This document shows positions 33,986 through 42,546 of a DNA stretch of 64,000 nucleotides, one piece after another (the stretch's first letter is position 1; each line of letters opens with the position of its first letter). The stretch lies in assembly GCF_014268885.2 (NCBI RefSeq), contig NZ_CP077095.1:2671501-2735500 (forward strand). The letters run 5' to 3'. Made by a program: the position numbers and the translations under genes. The notes under the pieces are model-generated. The model saw only the letters and a program-made list of their open reading frames with translations, did not search any database and was not told the DNA's origin. This DNA is from Pseudomonas xantholysinigenes. GTDB lineage: Bacteria > Pseudomonadota > Gammaproteobacteria > Pseudomonadales > Pseudomonadaceae.

Positions 33986-35014
33986 TCAGTCGTTGCTTTC
34001 TTTGTTGTCGACGCGGTAGCTGAAGCTGAAGCCGAAGCCCTGGAACAGCACCACGTCGGCCAGTTGCCGGGACAGCTCGGCGGCGCTGGCCAGGGAGGTC
34101 TTGGGCACATAGAGCATGTCTTCGGGCTGCAGGTAGGCGAGTTTCTGGCTGCCGCCGGACAACGCCTTGTCGACGTCGTAGTGCACGGCATGCACGGTGT
34201 TGCCCTCGCGGCGCATGATCACCACCGAGCCGAGCTTGGCCTTGAGGGTCGGGCCACGGGCCAGGGTCAGCGCCTCGAGCACCGAGATCGGCCGGCGGAT
34301 CTCGAAGGCGCCGGGCTGGCCGACTTCGCCGAGCACGTAGATTTCGTTGGCGGCGGTGGACTTGAGCAGCACGTCCACGCTCATGCGCCCCGGCAGGCTG
34401 GCGTAACGCTCGTTGAGGTAGTCGCGCAGCTGGTTGACAGTCATGCCTTGCAGCGGCACCGAGCCGATTTCCGGGAAGGTGGCGCGGCCGTCGTTGCCGA
34501 CGGTGATGTCGCGGCTCATGCCGGTGCCGGGGTGGCTGAGGGCGTTTTTCAGGTTGATCTCGTCGGTCATCGGGCTGAGCACGCGCACGGTGACCTGGTC
34601 ACGGTTGGGCTTGAACACCCGCTTGTCCTGGTAGGCCTGGCGGATCGCGCTTTCCGCCTCGCCGGTGGTCATGCCTTCGACGCGCACCGCGGCGTTGGTG
34701 CTGGGCAGGGTGATGCTGCCGTCGGGCTGCACCAGCTGGTTGCCGTTCAGGCCGCTGGCGGCCATGAAGTTCAGGTCCAGGGTGTCGCCGGACTGGATGC
34801 GGTAGACCCCGGCCGAACGGTTGCTGACATGGAAGATCACTTCCAGCACGTCCTGCGGGCGCAGCACCTGCTCGCGGCGGGCGACTTCGGTGGCCTGGCT
34901 TTCGGCCGGCGGCGCGGTGAGGATCTGCACCGGCATCTGGCGGTCATCCTGGCTGGCGCAGCCGCCCAGGGCCAGCAGGCACAGGGCAATCGATGGGTAT
35001 CTCATGGCGTTCAT
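33986..35014 (-). CDS. Polysaccharide export outer-membrane lipoprotein (Wza family)
   Basis: The 342-residue lipoprotein has the signal MRYPSIALCLLALGGCASQ with lipobox LALGGC. The Poly_export domain (about 50-140: RPQDVLEVIFHV, YRIQSGDTLDL) is followed by SLBB-like beta-grasp units (VTVRVLSPMTDEINLKNALSHPG, EIYVLGEVGQPGAFEIRRPISVLEALTLARG). It forms the outer-membrane pore for polymer export. Two nearby ATGs (35014 and 35005) are possible; the first has GAGG upstream and is used. It is preceded by the CpsD-like gene at a 13-bp gap. Confidence 0.92.
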   Translation of the reverse strand: MNAMRYPSIALCLLALGGCASQDDRQMPVQILTAPPAESQATEVARREQVLRPQDVLEVIFHVSNRSAGVYRIQSGDTLDLNFMAASGLNGNQLVQPDGSITLPSTNAAVRVEGMTTGEAESAIRQAYQDKRVFKPNRDQVTVRVLSPMTDEINLKNALSHPGTGMSRDITVGNDGRATFPEIGSVPLQGMTVNQLRDYLNERYASLPGRMSVDVLLKSTAANEIYVLGEVGQPGAFEIRRPISVLEALTLARGPTLKAKLGSVVIMRREGNTVHAVHYDVDKALSGGSQKLAYLQPEDMLYVPKTSLASAAELSRQLADVVLFQGFGFSFSYRVDNKESND

Positions 35015-35027
35015 CCTGTGCGGCCTC

Positions 35028-35675
35028 TCAGAGGTTGTCGTACAGCCACTTGGGCATGTAGTACTTGCGCTTGTTGAACACGCTGCCGATCAGGCGGGCA
35101 CCGGCCTGGGTCAGGCGCTGAGCAGCGGCCTGGGCCACTTCCCAGCGGGTCTCCTCGGCGCTGACCACCAGAATCACACCATCGACCAGGGTGCCTATCA
35201 CCAGGCTATCGGCGCTGGCGTAGACGGCTTCGCCGTCGATCACCACGAAGCGGTACTGGTTGCTCAGCTGGTTCAGCAGCACGCGCAGTTGCTCGGGGTC
35301 GAGGCGGTCGCGGCCACGTTTCCAGGTCCCGACCGGCAGCAGGTCGAACGGCTGGTCGGACAGGCGCACGATGCAGTCCTGGGCCAGGGGTGGGGTGTCC
35401 TGGTCGAACAACAGGTCGCTGTAGCCGCGCAGCTTGGCCAGGCCCAGCTGCTGGCTGAGGCCCGCGACACTGAGGCTGGCGTCGATCAGCAGCACGTTGC
35501 CGGCGCTCATCAAGGCCAGCTGGCCGGCGAAGGCCAGGGCGCTGGTGCTGGTACCGCTGCCAGTGTTGGCCGCGGTCAGCAGCAGGGTGCGCTGGTCCAG
35601 GTCAAGCACGGTGGCGGTCAGGTTGGTCTCGCTTGGGGTAGCGATCGTCAGGCTTCTCGAGGATGAACCGTCCAT
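35028..35675 (-). CDS. CpsD/CapB-like ATPase with degenerate Walker A
   Basis: The 215-residue MinD/BY-kinase-like protein would usually phosphorylate tyrosines and gate Wzz. The fold markers VLLIDASLSVAGLSQQLG (Walker A') and FVVIDGEAVYASADSL (Walker B) are present, but the P-loop reads NTGSGTSTSALA, with Thr42 where the invariant Lys of G-x-G-K-[ST] should be. ATP hydrolysis may therefore be lost or altered. The C-terminus has YYMPKWLY, three tyrosines but not a classical Tyr cluster. It lies 1 bp after the sugar transferase stop, in the wza-wzz block. Confidence 0.82.
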   Translation of the reverse strand: MDGSSSRSLTIATPSETNLTATVLDLDQRTLLLTAANTGSGTSTSALAFAGQLALMSAGNVLLIDASLSVAGLSQQLGLAKLRGYSDLLFDQDTPPLAQDCIVRLSDQPFDLLPVGTWKRGRDRLDPEQLRVLLNQLSNQYRFVVIDGEAVYASADSLVIGTLVDGVILVVSAEETRWEVAQAAAQRLTQAGARLIGSVFNKRKYYMPKWLYDNL

Positions 35676-35676
35676 C

Positions 35677-36423
35677 TCAGCTTGCTCCGTGGCCAGTGAA
35701 GACTTTGAACGGGGTCTTGAGCAGGATCTTCAGGTCCAGCATCAGGCTCTGTTCGTTGATGTAGCTCAGGTCCAGCTCCACGCGTTGATCGAAGTCGATG
35801 TCGCTGCGCCCGGAGATTTGCCACAGGCCAGTCATGCCCGGGTAGATCGACAGCCGCGCCAGGTGGTTGTCGTGGTAGCGATAGGCGTTGAACGAGGTGG
35901 GGCGCGGGCCGACCAGACGCATGTCGCCGGTGACCACGTTGATCAGGTTGGGCAGTTCGTCCAGGCTGCTGCGCCGCAGCCAGCCGCCCACCGAGGTAAT
36001 GCGCGGGTCCTTGTCGATCTTGAAATCGATCGAGTCGGCGCCGTGCTTGTTCAAGTGGCGCACCGAGTCCTTGAGCGCCTCGGCGTTGGCCACCATGGTG
36101 CGGAACTTGTACATGCCGAAGGCGCGGCCTCGGTAGCCGGTGCGCTTCTGCACGAAGAACACCGGGCCTGGGCTGGAGCGCTTGATCAGCACCGCCAGCA
36201 CCAGGAACACCGGCGACAGCAACAGCAGCAGGGTCAGCGCGGCCAGGCACGACAGCACGCGGTTGGTCCGCGACAGCGTCCATGGCCGGCCACCGGCGCG
36301 CCCGCTGATCCAGCCACGGCCCTGCATGTGGATGGCGGCATCGATGCGTTGCCGATGCGCCGGGTCCATGCGTTTGTCCTGGTACAGCGCCTGCAATTGC
36401 GCGCTTTTAGGTTGTCCTGTCAT
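35677..36423 (-). CDS. Undecaprenyl-phosphate sugar transferase (WcaJ/ExoY family)
   Basis: The 248-residue bacterial sugar transferase has one membrane hairpin at about 50-75 (LSCLAALTLLLLLSPVFLVLAVLI) and then the family core: GPVFFVQKRTGYRGRAFGMYKFRTMV, DPRITSVGGWLRRSSLDELPNLINVVTGDMRLVGPRP and GMTGLWQISGRSDIDFDQRVELDLSYI. It transfers the first sugar-1-phosphate onto undecaprenyl phosphate and so starts repeat-unit synthesis. The length matches the short, ExoY-like form without the extra N-terminal helices. The ATGA overlap with the epimerase gene suggests coupled translation. Confidence 0.93.
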   Translation of the reverse strand: MTGQPKSAQLQALYQDKRMDPAHRQRIDAAIHMQGRGWISGRAGGRPWTLSRTNRVLSCLAALTLLLLLSPVFLVLAVLIKRSSPGPVFFVQKRTGYRGRAFGMYKFRTMVANAEALKDSVRHLNKHGADSIDFKIDKDPRITSVGGWLRRSSLDELPNLINVVTGDMRLVGPRPTSFNAYRYHDNHLARLSIYPGMTGLWQISGRSDIDFDQRVELDLSYINEQSLMLDLKILLKTPFKVFTGHGAS

Positions 36424-37484
36424 ACCACCCTCCGTTGATCCGACTGCTCGCCACTGGGCGCCGCTTCGCTGGCGGCTGGCGAGTAGTAGTGCTTGAACCA
36501 GGCGACGAAGCGCCCGAGCCCTTCATCGAGGCCTATCTGTGGGGTGAAGCCAGTGACCCGCGCCAGGGCGCTGGCATCGGCGCAGGTGGCCAGCACGTCG
36601 CCCGGTTGCAGCGGCAGCAGCTCGATCACTGCCTTGCGGCGCAGGTGTTTTTCCAGCAACGCCAGGTAGTCGAGCAACTCCACCGGGCGCTGGCCACCGA
36701 TGTTGTACAGGCGCCAGGGCGCGTGGCTGCTGGCGGGGTCCGGGGCGTATGCGTCCCACTGCGGGTCGGCGACCGGGGGCAGGGGGATCAGTCGCACCAG
36801 GCTTTCGACGATGTCGTCGATGTAGGTGAAGTCGCGCTGGTGGCGGCCATGGTTGAACAGCTGGATCGGCCGGCCCTCGCTGATCGCGCTGGCGAACTGC
36901 ATCGGCGACATGTCCGGGCGGCCCCAGGGGCCATAGACGGTGAAGAAGCGCAGGCCGCTGCAAGGGATGCCGTACAGGTGGCTGTAGCTGTGGGCCATGG
37001 CCTCGTTGGCCTTCTTGGTGGCGGCGTACAGCGACAGCGGATGGTCCACGGGGTCTTGCACCCGATAGGGGGTCTGCTGGTTGGCCCCATAGACCGAGCT
37101 GGACGAGGCGTACAACAGGTGCTGCACCGGCTGGCGGCGGCAGCCTTCGAGAATGTTGAGAAAACCGGCCAGGTTGCTGTCCAGGTAGGCCTGCGGGTTC
37201 TGCAACGAGTAGCGCACCCCGGCCTGGGCCGCCAGGTGCACCACCACGTCCGGGCGCTCGCTGGCGAACAGCCGGGCCATGCCGTCGCGGTCGCCCAGGT
37301 CCAGGCAGTGCAGCGGGAAGTCACCGACCGTCTGGCGCACCCAGTGCACACGGGCGTGCTTGAGCGCCGGCTCGTAGTAGTCGTTGAAGTTGTCCAGGCC
37401 CACCACCTGGTGCCCCTCGAGCAACAGCTGGCGGCAGGTATGGGCGCCGATAAAACCGGCCGCGCCGGTGACCAGCACCTTCAT
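36420..37484 (-). CDS. NAD-dependent sugar-nucleotide epimerase (UDP-glucuronate 4-epimerase-like)
   Basis: The 354-residue extended SDR has KVLVTGAAGFIGAHTCRQLL (NAD-binding G-x-x-G-x-x-G), LDNFNDYYEPALKHAR, HLAAQAGVRYSLQNP, ASSSSVYG, the YAATKKANE catalytic Tyr-Lys, and FFTVYGPWGRPDM. The NDYY and WGRPDM signatures are those of UDP-glucuronate 4-epimerases. It is coupled by ATGA overlap to UDP-glucose dehydrogenase, which supplies UDP-glucuronate; UDP-galacturonate is the expected product. The start at 37484 follows from that overlap; the frame upstream of it is shadow. Confidence 0.9.
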   Translation of the reverse strand: MKVLVTGAAGFIGAHTCRQLLLEGHQVVGLDNFNDYYEPALKHARVHWVRQTVGDFPLHCLDLGDRDGMARLFASERPDVVVHLAAQAGVRYSLQNPQAYLDSNLAGFLNILEGCRRQPVQHLLYASSSSVYGANQQTPYRVQDPVDHPLSLYAATKKANEAMAHSYSHLYGIPCSGLRFFTVYGPWGRPDMSPMQFASAISEGRPIQLFNHGRHQRDFTYIDDIVESLVRLIPLPPVADPQWDAYAPDPASSHAPWRLYNIGGQRPVELLDYLALLEKHLRRKAVIELLPLQPGDVLATCADASALARVTGFTPQIGLDEGLGRFVAWFKHYYSPAASEAAPSGEQSDQRRVV

Positions 37485-38830
37485 GGCGCGTCCGCCTGCG
37501 GGGCGACCTGGCGCAGGCCGATGCCGCTGTAGTGCAGGCCGTGGGCGGCTACTTGCTCGGGGTTGTACAGGTTGCGACCGTCGACGATCACCCGCTCGCG
37601 CAGTTTGCTGGCGAGCATCGAGAAATCGACCACGCGAAAGTTCTTCCACTCGGTGCAGATCACCAGGGCGTCGGCGTCCTGCAGGGTGTCGTCGCGGGTG
37701 GCGCACAGGTGCAGGTCGTCGCGGTAGCCGTACAGGCGCCGGCATTCGTCCATGGCCTCGGGGTCGTAGGCGCGCACCGTGGCGCCTTCGGCCCACAGGG
37801 CTTCCATCAGGTAGCGGCTGGGCGCCTCGCGCATGTCGTCGGTGTTGGGCTTGAAAGCCAGGCCCCAGAGGGCAATGGACTTTCCGGCCAGGCCCGCCAG
37901 GCGCTGCTTGAGCTTGGCGAACAGGATGCGCCGTTGCTGGTCGTTGACCTCATGGACGCTTTGCAGCAGACGCAGCGGCATGCCGCTGTGGGCAGCGGTG
38001 TGCAGCAGGGCCTTGATGTCCTTGGGGAAGCACGAGCCGCCAAAGCCGCAACCAGGGTAGATGAAGTGATAGCCAATGCGCGGGTCGGAGCCGATACCGC
38101 GGCGCACTGCCTCGATATCGGCGCCCAGGTATTCGCTGAGGTTGGCCAGTTCGTTCATGAAGCTGATGCGCGTGGCGAGCATGGCGTTGGCGGCGTACTT
38201 GGTCAGTTCGGCGCTGCGGTTGTCCATGAACATCAGCTTTTCGTGGTTACGGCAGAACGGCGCGTACAGTTCGGCCAGCTGGTCGTGGGCGACTTCGTCG
38301 AGGGTGCCGACGATGATCCGGTCCGGGCGCATGCAATCGGCCAGGGCGCTGCCTTCCTTGAGAAACTCTGGGTTGGACACCACGCGCACCTGCAACTGGG
38401 CTTTGCCCAGGCGCTGCAGCTCGTCGCGGGCCAGGGCCATGACCTGGTCGGCGGTGCCCACCGGCACGGTGGACTTGATGATCAGGGTATGGTCGGTCGT
38501 CATCAGCGCGGCGATCTGCCGGGTGACGTTGAGCACGTGGCTGAGGTCGGCCGAGCCATCCTCGTCGGGTGGTGTGCCGACGGCGATGAAGATCAGTTCG
38601 GCGTGGCTGACCGCGTCGCTGGCCTGGGTGCTGAACAGCAGGCGGCTTTCCTTGATGTTGTCCTCCAACAGGTCGGAAAGGCCCGGTTCGCTGATCGGCG
38701 GCACGCCCTGGCGCAACTGGTTGATTTTATGGGTGTCGACATCCACGCACAGTACCCGGTGGCCGACATCCGCCAGGGCGGCTGCCTGTACCAGGCCGAC
38801 GTATCCGGTGCCAAAAACGCTCACGTCCAT
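37481..38830 (-). CDS. UDP-glucose 6-dehydrogenase
   Basis: The 449-residue NAD-dependent enzyme oxidises UDP-glucose to UDP-glucuronate. It has MDVSVFGTGYVGLVQAAALADVGH (Rossmann motif), FIAVGTPPDEDGSADLSHV, the KSTVPVGTAD segment, NPEFLKEGSALADCMRPDRI, and catalytic Cys in YPGCGFGGSCFPKDIKALL. It is the first gene of the 16-gene polysaccharide operon, so it probably carries the main promoter. GAGGCACCGCGC precedes the ATG. Confidence 0.95.
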   Translation of the reverse strand: MDVSVFGTGYVGLVQAAALADVGHRVLCVDVDTHKINQLRQGVPPISEPGLSDLLEDNIKESRLLFSTQASDAVSHAELIFIAVGTPPDEDGSADLSHVLNVTRQIAALMTTDHTLIIKSTVPVGTADQVMALARDELQRLGKAQLQVRVVSNPEFLKEGSALADCMRPDRIIVGTLDEVAHDQLAELYAPFCRNHEKLMFMDNRSAELTKYAANAMLATRISFMNELANLSEYLGADIEAVRRGIGSDPRIGYHFIYPGCGFGGSCFPKDIKALLHTAAHSGMPLRLLQSVHEVNDQQRRILFAKLKQRLAGLAGKSIALWGLAFKPNTDDMREAPSRYLMEALWAEGATVRAYDPEAMDECRRLYGYRDDLHLCATRDDTLQDADALVICTEWKNFRVVDFSMLASKLRERVIVDGRNLYNPEQVAAHGLHYSGIGLRQVAPQADAP

Positions 38831-38883
38831 GCGCGGTGCCTCGTATGGATGAGTAAGGGAAATGAAACAGTGGTGTGAATTCG

Positions 38884-38913
38884 GTATAGCTCAGCGCTGA
38901 GGATTTGCGTCAA
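38884..38913 (-). promoter_or_regulatory. Predicted promoter of the exopolysaccharide operon, with a palindrome in the spacer
   Basis: On the minus strand TTGACG (38913-38908) and CTATAC (38889-38884) are 18 bp apart, with the UDP-glucose dehydrogenase ATG about 54 bp downstream of the -10. The spacer contains CTCAGCGCTGAG (38890-38901), a perfect 12-bp palindrome that could bind a dimeric regulator. The rest of the 384-bp gap to 39215 is AT-richer and holds TTGACT at 39139-39144; no gene or other clear site is seen in it. Confidence 0.45.
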
Positions 38914-39214
38914 AGCAATGGCATGTTTCGTCGAATTTACAGCCGCTGATTAACAGGGCCATGTGCCACCAACCCTTTTCCAATCCGTGTGTTAGCGAAC
39001 ATAGCTGCTGGCAAGTGGCTGTTCCGCGTCCCGATGAACGGTCTGATGCGGCGGAACAAGCGGGCTCTAGACGATAGTCATAATCATCAACGACTACTTG
39101 GAAGTGCCAGAAACTGGCGTCTTAATATCGTCGGAAAATTGACTATTTTACGTTGTGGTTTGTTTCACAGCTGCTACGGTTTGAGGAGCAATCCATGACG
39201 AGGGTGACCGGGAC

Positions 39215-40909
39215 ATGCGTGGCTGGATCAAGATTTCGCTGTTGCTCATCTATCTCATCAGCTTTCACGTCTATTACCGCGAGCGCATAGAAGCCTTGGG
39301 TATTGGCCTGCCGCTGGTGCTGTACCTGGGCATGTTCGCGATATTGGTCGCGGCATTGCTGCTGGCGGCGTTCACCCGCCTGGGCTGGCTGCGCTGGGGG
39401 CTGGCGGTGGTGCTGGCGGTAAGCGCGGTGTTCCTGGATGCATATGACCGTATTACCGATTCGTACCTGACCTATAGTGCGTTTGTGTCTATGGTCTATG
39501 CCGGCGGTTTCGTTCAGGAGGCGTTGCAGCAGTACCACTACGCCATAACCTTGGCGGCGGGCCGGGCGATGCTGTTGCTGTTGGGCGTCGGCCTGCGTCC
39601 CGGACATTGGCCTTGGCTGCCGCGCGCGGTGGCGCCAACGGCGCCAGTGCTGGGTGTGCTGTTGCTGATGGCGGTGCTGTTCGTGCGCGCCGGCGAAGGG
39701 GCCCGGGGCTTGCCGGTGATGTACACGCCACTGGCCTACCTGGGGCTGTTCGGCTACGAGACCTTGCACGACCATGTCGGCCCGCGCCAACCGGTGACGC
39801 TGCCACGCAGCGGCCCGCCGATGGCCCGCGATATCGTGCTGTTGATTGACGAGAGCATCTCGGGCAACTACCTGGATCTGAACACGCCGGCTGGGGTAAC
39901 GAGCCATCTGCTCCAGGCGCAGCCGGGCGTGTCCATTGTCAATTTCGGCTACGCGGCGTCGATCGCCAACTGCAGTGCCGATACCAATGTCACCTTGCGT
40001 TATGGCGGCACGCGCGACGATTACTTGCGTATCAACACCACCCAGCCGTCGATCTGGCAGTACGCCAAGCAGGCGGGCCTGGGCACTGTCTACATCGACG
40101 GCCAGCGTACCGGCGGCAATCTGCAGAACCTGATGACCGAGACCGAAAAGCGCGATATCGACCAGTTCATCCAGTTCGACGACACGCCTGTGGTGCAGCG
40201 TGACATGGCTGCGTTGCAACGGCTGGTGGCATTGCTCAAGGATGGCAAGCCGCAGCTGATCGTGATCAACAAGGTTGGCGCGCATTTTCCGGTGCACGAC
40301 AAGTACCCGGATGATTTCCTGATCTACAAGCCAGCCTTGCCCCGTGGGCACTTTGTCGATATTGCCGATACCGGTACCCGTGATGGCTTCGATGGCAGCA
40401 CGGAGGATTGGCAGTTGTATCGTAATGCCTACCAGAACACGGTGCTGTGGAACGTCGGCGAGTTCTTTCGCCGGTTGTTTGCCGAGGGTGACCTCAGCCA
40501 TGCCGTGGTGCTGTATACCTCCGATCATGGCCAGGACCTGCACGAGCGGGGTAATCCAGGTCTGAACACGCATTGCGATAGCGACCCGGTGCCGGAAGAG
40601 GGGCTGGTGCCGCTGGTGGTGATCCAGGGCCAGGGGCTCAAGACCCTCGATTGGCAGGCGCACCTGGCGCAGAACCGCAATGCATCGAGCCATTACAACT
40701 TGTTCCCGACGCTGCTCAAGTTGATGGGCTATGACGGTGAGGCAGTAAGTGGCGTATATGGTCGGGCTCTGGACATGCCGACCGATGATCCGTTTACCTT
40801 CAATGTGCGGTTCAACGCGCGGTTGGGGGCCAAGCCGGACTTTCGTCATATAGACCTTGGGCAAGTGGTTACACCAGGGGGATATATGCCGGTTGGTCGC
40901 GCGGATTGA
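39215..40909 (+). CDS. Membrane sulfatase-like (alkaline phosphatase superfamily) transferase
   Basis: The 564-residue protein has four to five N-terminal helices (to about residue 180), then a periplasmic alkaline-phosphatase-fold domain. ARDIVLLIDESISGNYLDL gives the first metal aspartate and NCSADTNVTLR falls where phosphoethanolamine transferases have the nucleophile region; NKVGAHFPVHDKYP and YTSDHGQDLHERG give the other metal ligands (D-H and H). Relatives are EptA/CptA and OpgB/LTA-synthase-type enzymes that move phospho-head-groups onto glycans. The acceptor could be LPS or the neighbouring exopolysaccharide, which is inferred from its divergent position. The N-terminal domain is longer than a simple sulfatase. 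Confidence 0.83.
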   Translation: MRGWIKISLLLIYLISFHVYYRERIEALGIGLPLVLYLGMFAILVAALLLAAFTRLGWLRWGLAVVLAVSAVFLDAYDRITDSYLTYSAFVSMVYAGGFVQEALQQYHYAITLAAGRAMLLLLGVGLRPGHWPWLPRAVAPTAPVLGVLLLMAVLFVRAGEGARGLPVMYTPLAYLGLFGYETLHDHVGPRQPVTLPRSGPPMARDIVLLIDESISGNYLDLNTPAGVTSHLLQAQPGVSIVNFGYAASIANCSADTNVTLRYGGTRDDYLRINTTQPSIWQYAKQAGLGTVYIDGQRTGGNLQNLMTETEKRDIDQFIQFDDTPVVQRDMAALQRLVALLKDGKPQLIVINKVGAHFPVHDKYPDDFLIYKPALPRGHFVDIADTGTRDGFDGSTEDWQLYRNAYQNTVLWNVGEFFRRLFAEGDLSHAVVLYTSDHGQDLHERGNPGLNTHCDSDPVPEEGLVPLVVIQGQGLKTLDWQAHLAQNRNASSHYNLFPTLLKLMGYDGEAVSGVYGRALDMPTDDPFTFNVRFNARLGAKPDFRHIDLGQVVTPGGYMPVGRAD

Positions 40910-40951
40910 CTACCTATACTTGTTAGGCGTGTTCTGTTTTTTTGTCGCTTG

Positions 40952-41010
<59 letters not shown>

Positions 41011-41057
41011 GCTCTTGATTTTGCTTCTAAGCGCGCGATAGTCCAGGCGCCGCCAAT

Positions 41058-41222
41058 TGCGACTTCAGGAGGCCGAGCGGAGTTCTTGCGGAGGGAGGTG
41101 ACGGGCATGGATGCCCGTCAAGCGCTGCGCCCCAGGATGGGGCGTTCAGCGCGGTCCTCCCGGGAGCAAGAACGGAGCGAGGGGACCCCGGAGCGAAGCG
41201 TAGGGGCCGGATGAACGGAGCG
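41058..41222 (+). repeat. ~165-bp dispersed repeat, left copy
   Basis: It runs from GCGACTTCAGGAGGCCGA through GACGGGCATGGATGCCCGTC and CCCAGGATGGGGCG to GCCGGATGAA. A roughly 90 percent identical inverted copy is at 43190-43356. Internal palindromes (GGGCATGGATGCCC, CCCCAGGATGGGG) suggest structured RNA or a mobile-repeat origin. Confidence 0.9.
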
Positions 41223-41325
41223 GAACGGTTTTGCCTACTTTTCCCCTTCAAAAAGGGACCCGCCGTAAGGGCCAGCCCTTTCAAGGTCTTTGCGTTTTTT
41301 CGGATGTGGCCGCTTCAATTCAAGA

Positions 41326-41448
41326 TTGCCGGGGCTGCGTTGCAGCCCTTTCGCGACACAAGGCCGCTCAGGACGGCACGGTCACCTGTAGGAGCGGCCT
41401 TGCCGAGGCGTCGGACCGGTCGGAAAGGGTCGCAAAGCGACCCCGGCG
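41326..41448. repeat. Inverted REP pair
   Basis: Left unit GGGGCTGCGTTGCAGCCCTTTCGCG...AAGGCCGCTC and right unit CTGTAGGAGCGGCCTTGCC...AAAGGGTCGCAAAGCGACCC face each other with about 16 bases between them, the usual bacterial interspersed mosaic arrangement. Confidence 0.85.
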
Positions 41449-41566
41449 AGTCTAAGTCGGACGCCAATTCTCAACACCTTGAAAGGGCTGGCCGTAAGGG
41501 CGGAAAGGTGACTGTGCGTCGCCATCGCCAATGAATGAGCGTATAACTTTCAAGACCCACGCTCTG

Positions 41567-41614
41567 AAAGTCAAAGTCAAAGTCAAAGTCAAAGTCAAAG
41601 TCAAAGTCAAAGTC
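41567..41614. repeat. AAAGTC hexamer tract (8 copies)
   Basis: Eight perfect copies lie between ACCCACGC and its inverse GCGTGGGT (41555-41562 and 41620-41627 approximately). It is non-coding. Confidence 0.93.
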
Positions 41615-41721
41615 GGTCGGCGTGGGTTTCTACAGATGTAAGCGCATTCATTTGCGATGCCGACGCATAGTCACCTTTTCGCCCTTACGTGAACTGACCC
41701 CCGAAAGTTGGACGGGGTACG

Positions 41722-42546
41722 CTATGGGTTCAGCGCTTGGGTCCGAAATTGTACCGGACTCAAGCCATTCAGTCTTAGACTTATACGCTCTTGGTTGTAG
41801 TAGGCGATGTAGTCCTCAAGGCCTGACGCCAGTTGTTCAACACTCTCAAACGATTGCAAATAGAAAAACTCGCTCTTGAGTGTGCCAAAGAAGCTTTCCA
41901 TCGCGGCATTGTCCAGGCAGTTACCCTTACGCGACATACTCTGTTGTATTTTCTTTCTGCCCAGCATATGTCGATAAGCGGGCTGTCGGTATTGCCAGCC
42001 CTGATCGGAGTGCAATATCGGTTTGTCATCTGGGTTCAGCCGCTCGAAAGCTTGCTCCAACATCGCCGACACCATCTTGAACTCAGGGCGCGGATTGATC
42101 TGATAGGCAAGAATTTCGCCGTTGTACAGGTCCATCACAGGCGAAAGAAACAGCTTCTGCCCTTTCACCTTGAACTCTGTCACATCGGTTACCCATTTCT
42201 GATTAGGGGCTTCCGCCTTGAACTCACGCTTGAGCAGATCAGATGCAACAAGCCCTTCGGAACCTCGGTAGGAGCGATATTTCTTCACTTTTACCAGCGA
42301 TTTCAGATCCATTAACTGCATCAACCGCTGCACCTTCTTGTGATTGATCACCTCGCCATGGCACCCAAGCACGGCGGTGATGCGGCGATAGCCGTACCGC
42401 CCCTTATGCCTGTGATAGACACTCTTGATGCGTTCTTTGAGGGCCGCATGCTTGTCGGCCACCAAGGCTTTGCTTTGGTAATAGAAGGTACTGCGTGCCA
42501 GCCCTGCAGCACGTAACAGCAGAGCCAGTCGATGTTCATGCCTCAA
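41722..42546 (-). CDS. IS3-family transposase OrfB (DDE integrase)
   Basis: The 274-residue catalytic part has an rve integrase core. The DDE residues lie in KWVTDVTEF (Asp), ILHSDQGWQY (Asp) and NAAMESFFGTLKSE (Glu), with the expected D-35-E-like spacing near MSRKGNCLDNAAMES. An HTH_21-like RSTFYYQSKALVADKHAALKERI precedes it. Translated alone it would use TTG at 42546, which overlaps the orfA stop; more likely it is made as an OrfAB fusion by -1 frameshifting at 42612-42618, because the orfB frame is open from that site to its end. Confidence 0.94.
   Translation of the reverse strand: MRHEHRLALLLRAAGLARSTFYYQSKALVADKHAALKERIKSVYHRHKGRYGYRRITAVLGCHGEVINHKKVQRLMQLMDLKSLVKVKKYRSYRGSEGLVASDLLKREFKAEAPNQKWVTDVTEFKVKGQKLFLSPVMDLYNGEILAYQINPRPEFKMVSAMLEQAFERLNPDDKPILHSDQGWQYRQPAYRHMLGRKKIQQSMSRKGNCLDNAAMESFFGTLKSEFFYLQSFESVEQLASGLEDYIAYYNQERISLRLNGLSPVQFRTQALNP

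Noticed and set aside
39130..39143. FleQ-like site GTCGGAAAATTGAC upstream of the membrane sulfatase-like gene
   Set aside because: Only the right half matches the GTCAAT/ATTGAC pattern as I recall it; too weak to list as a site.
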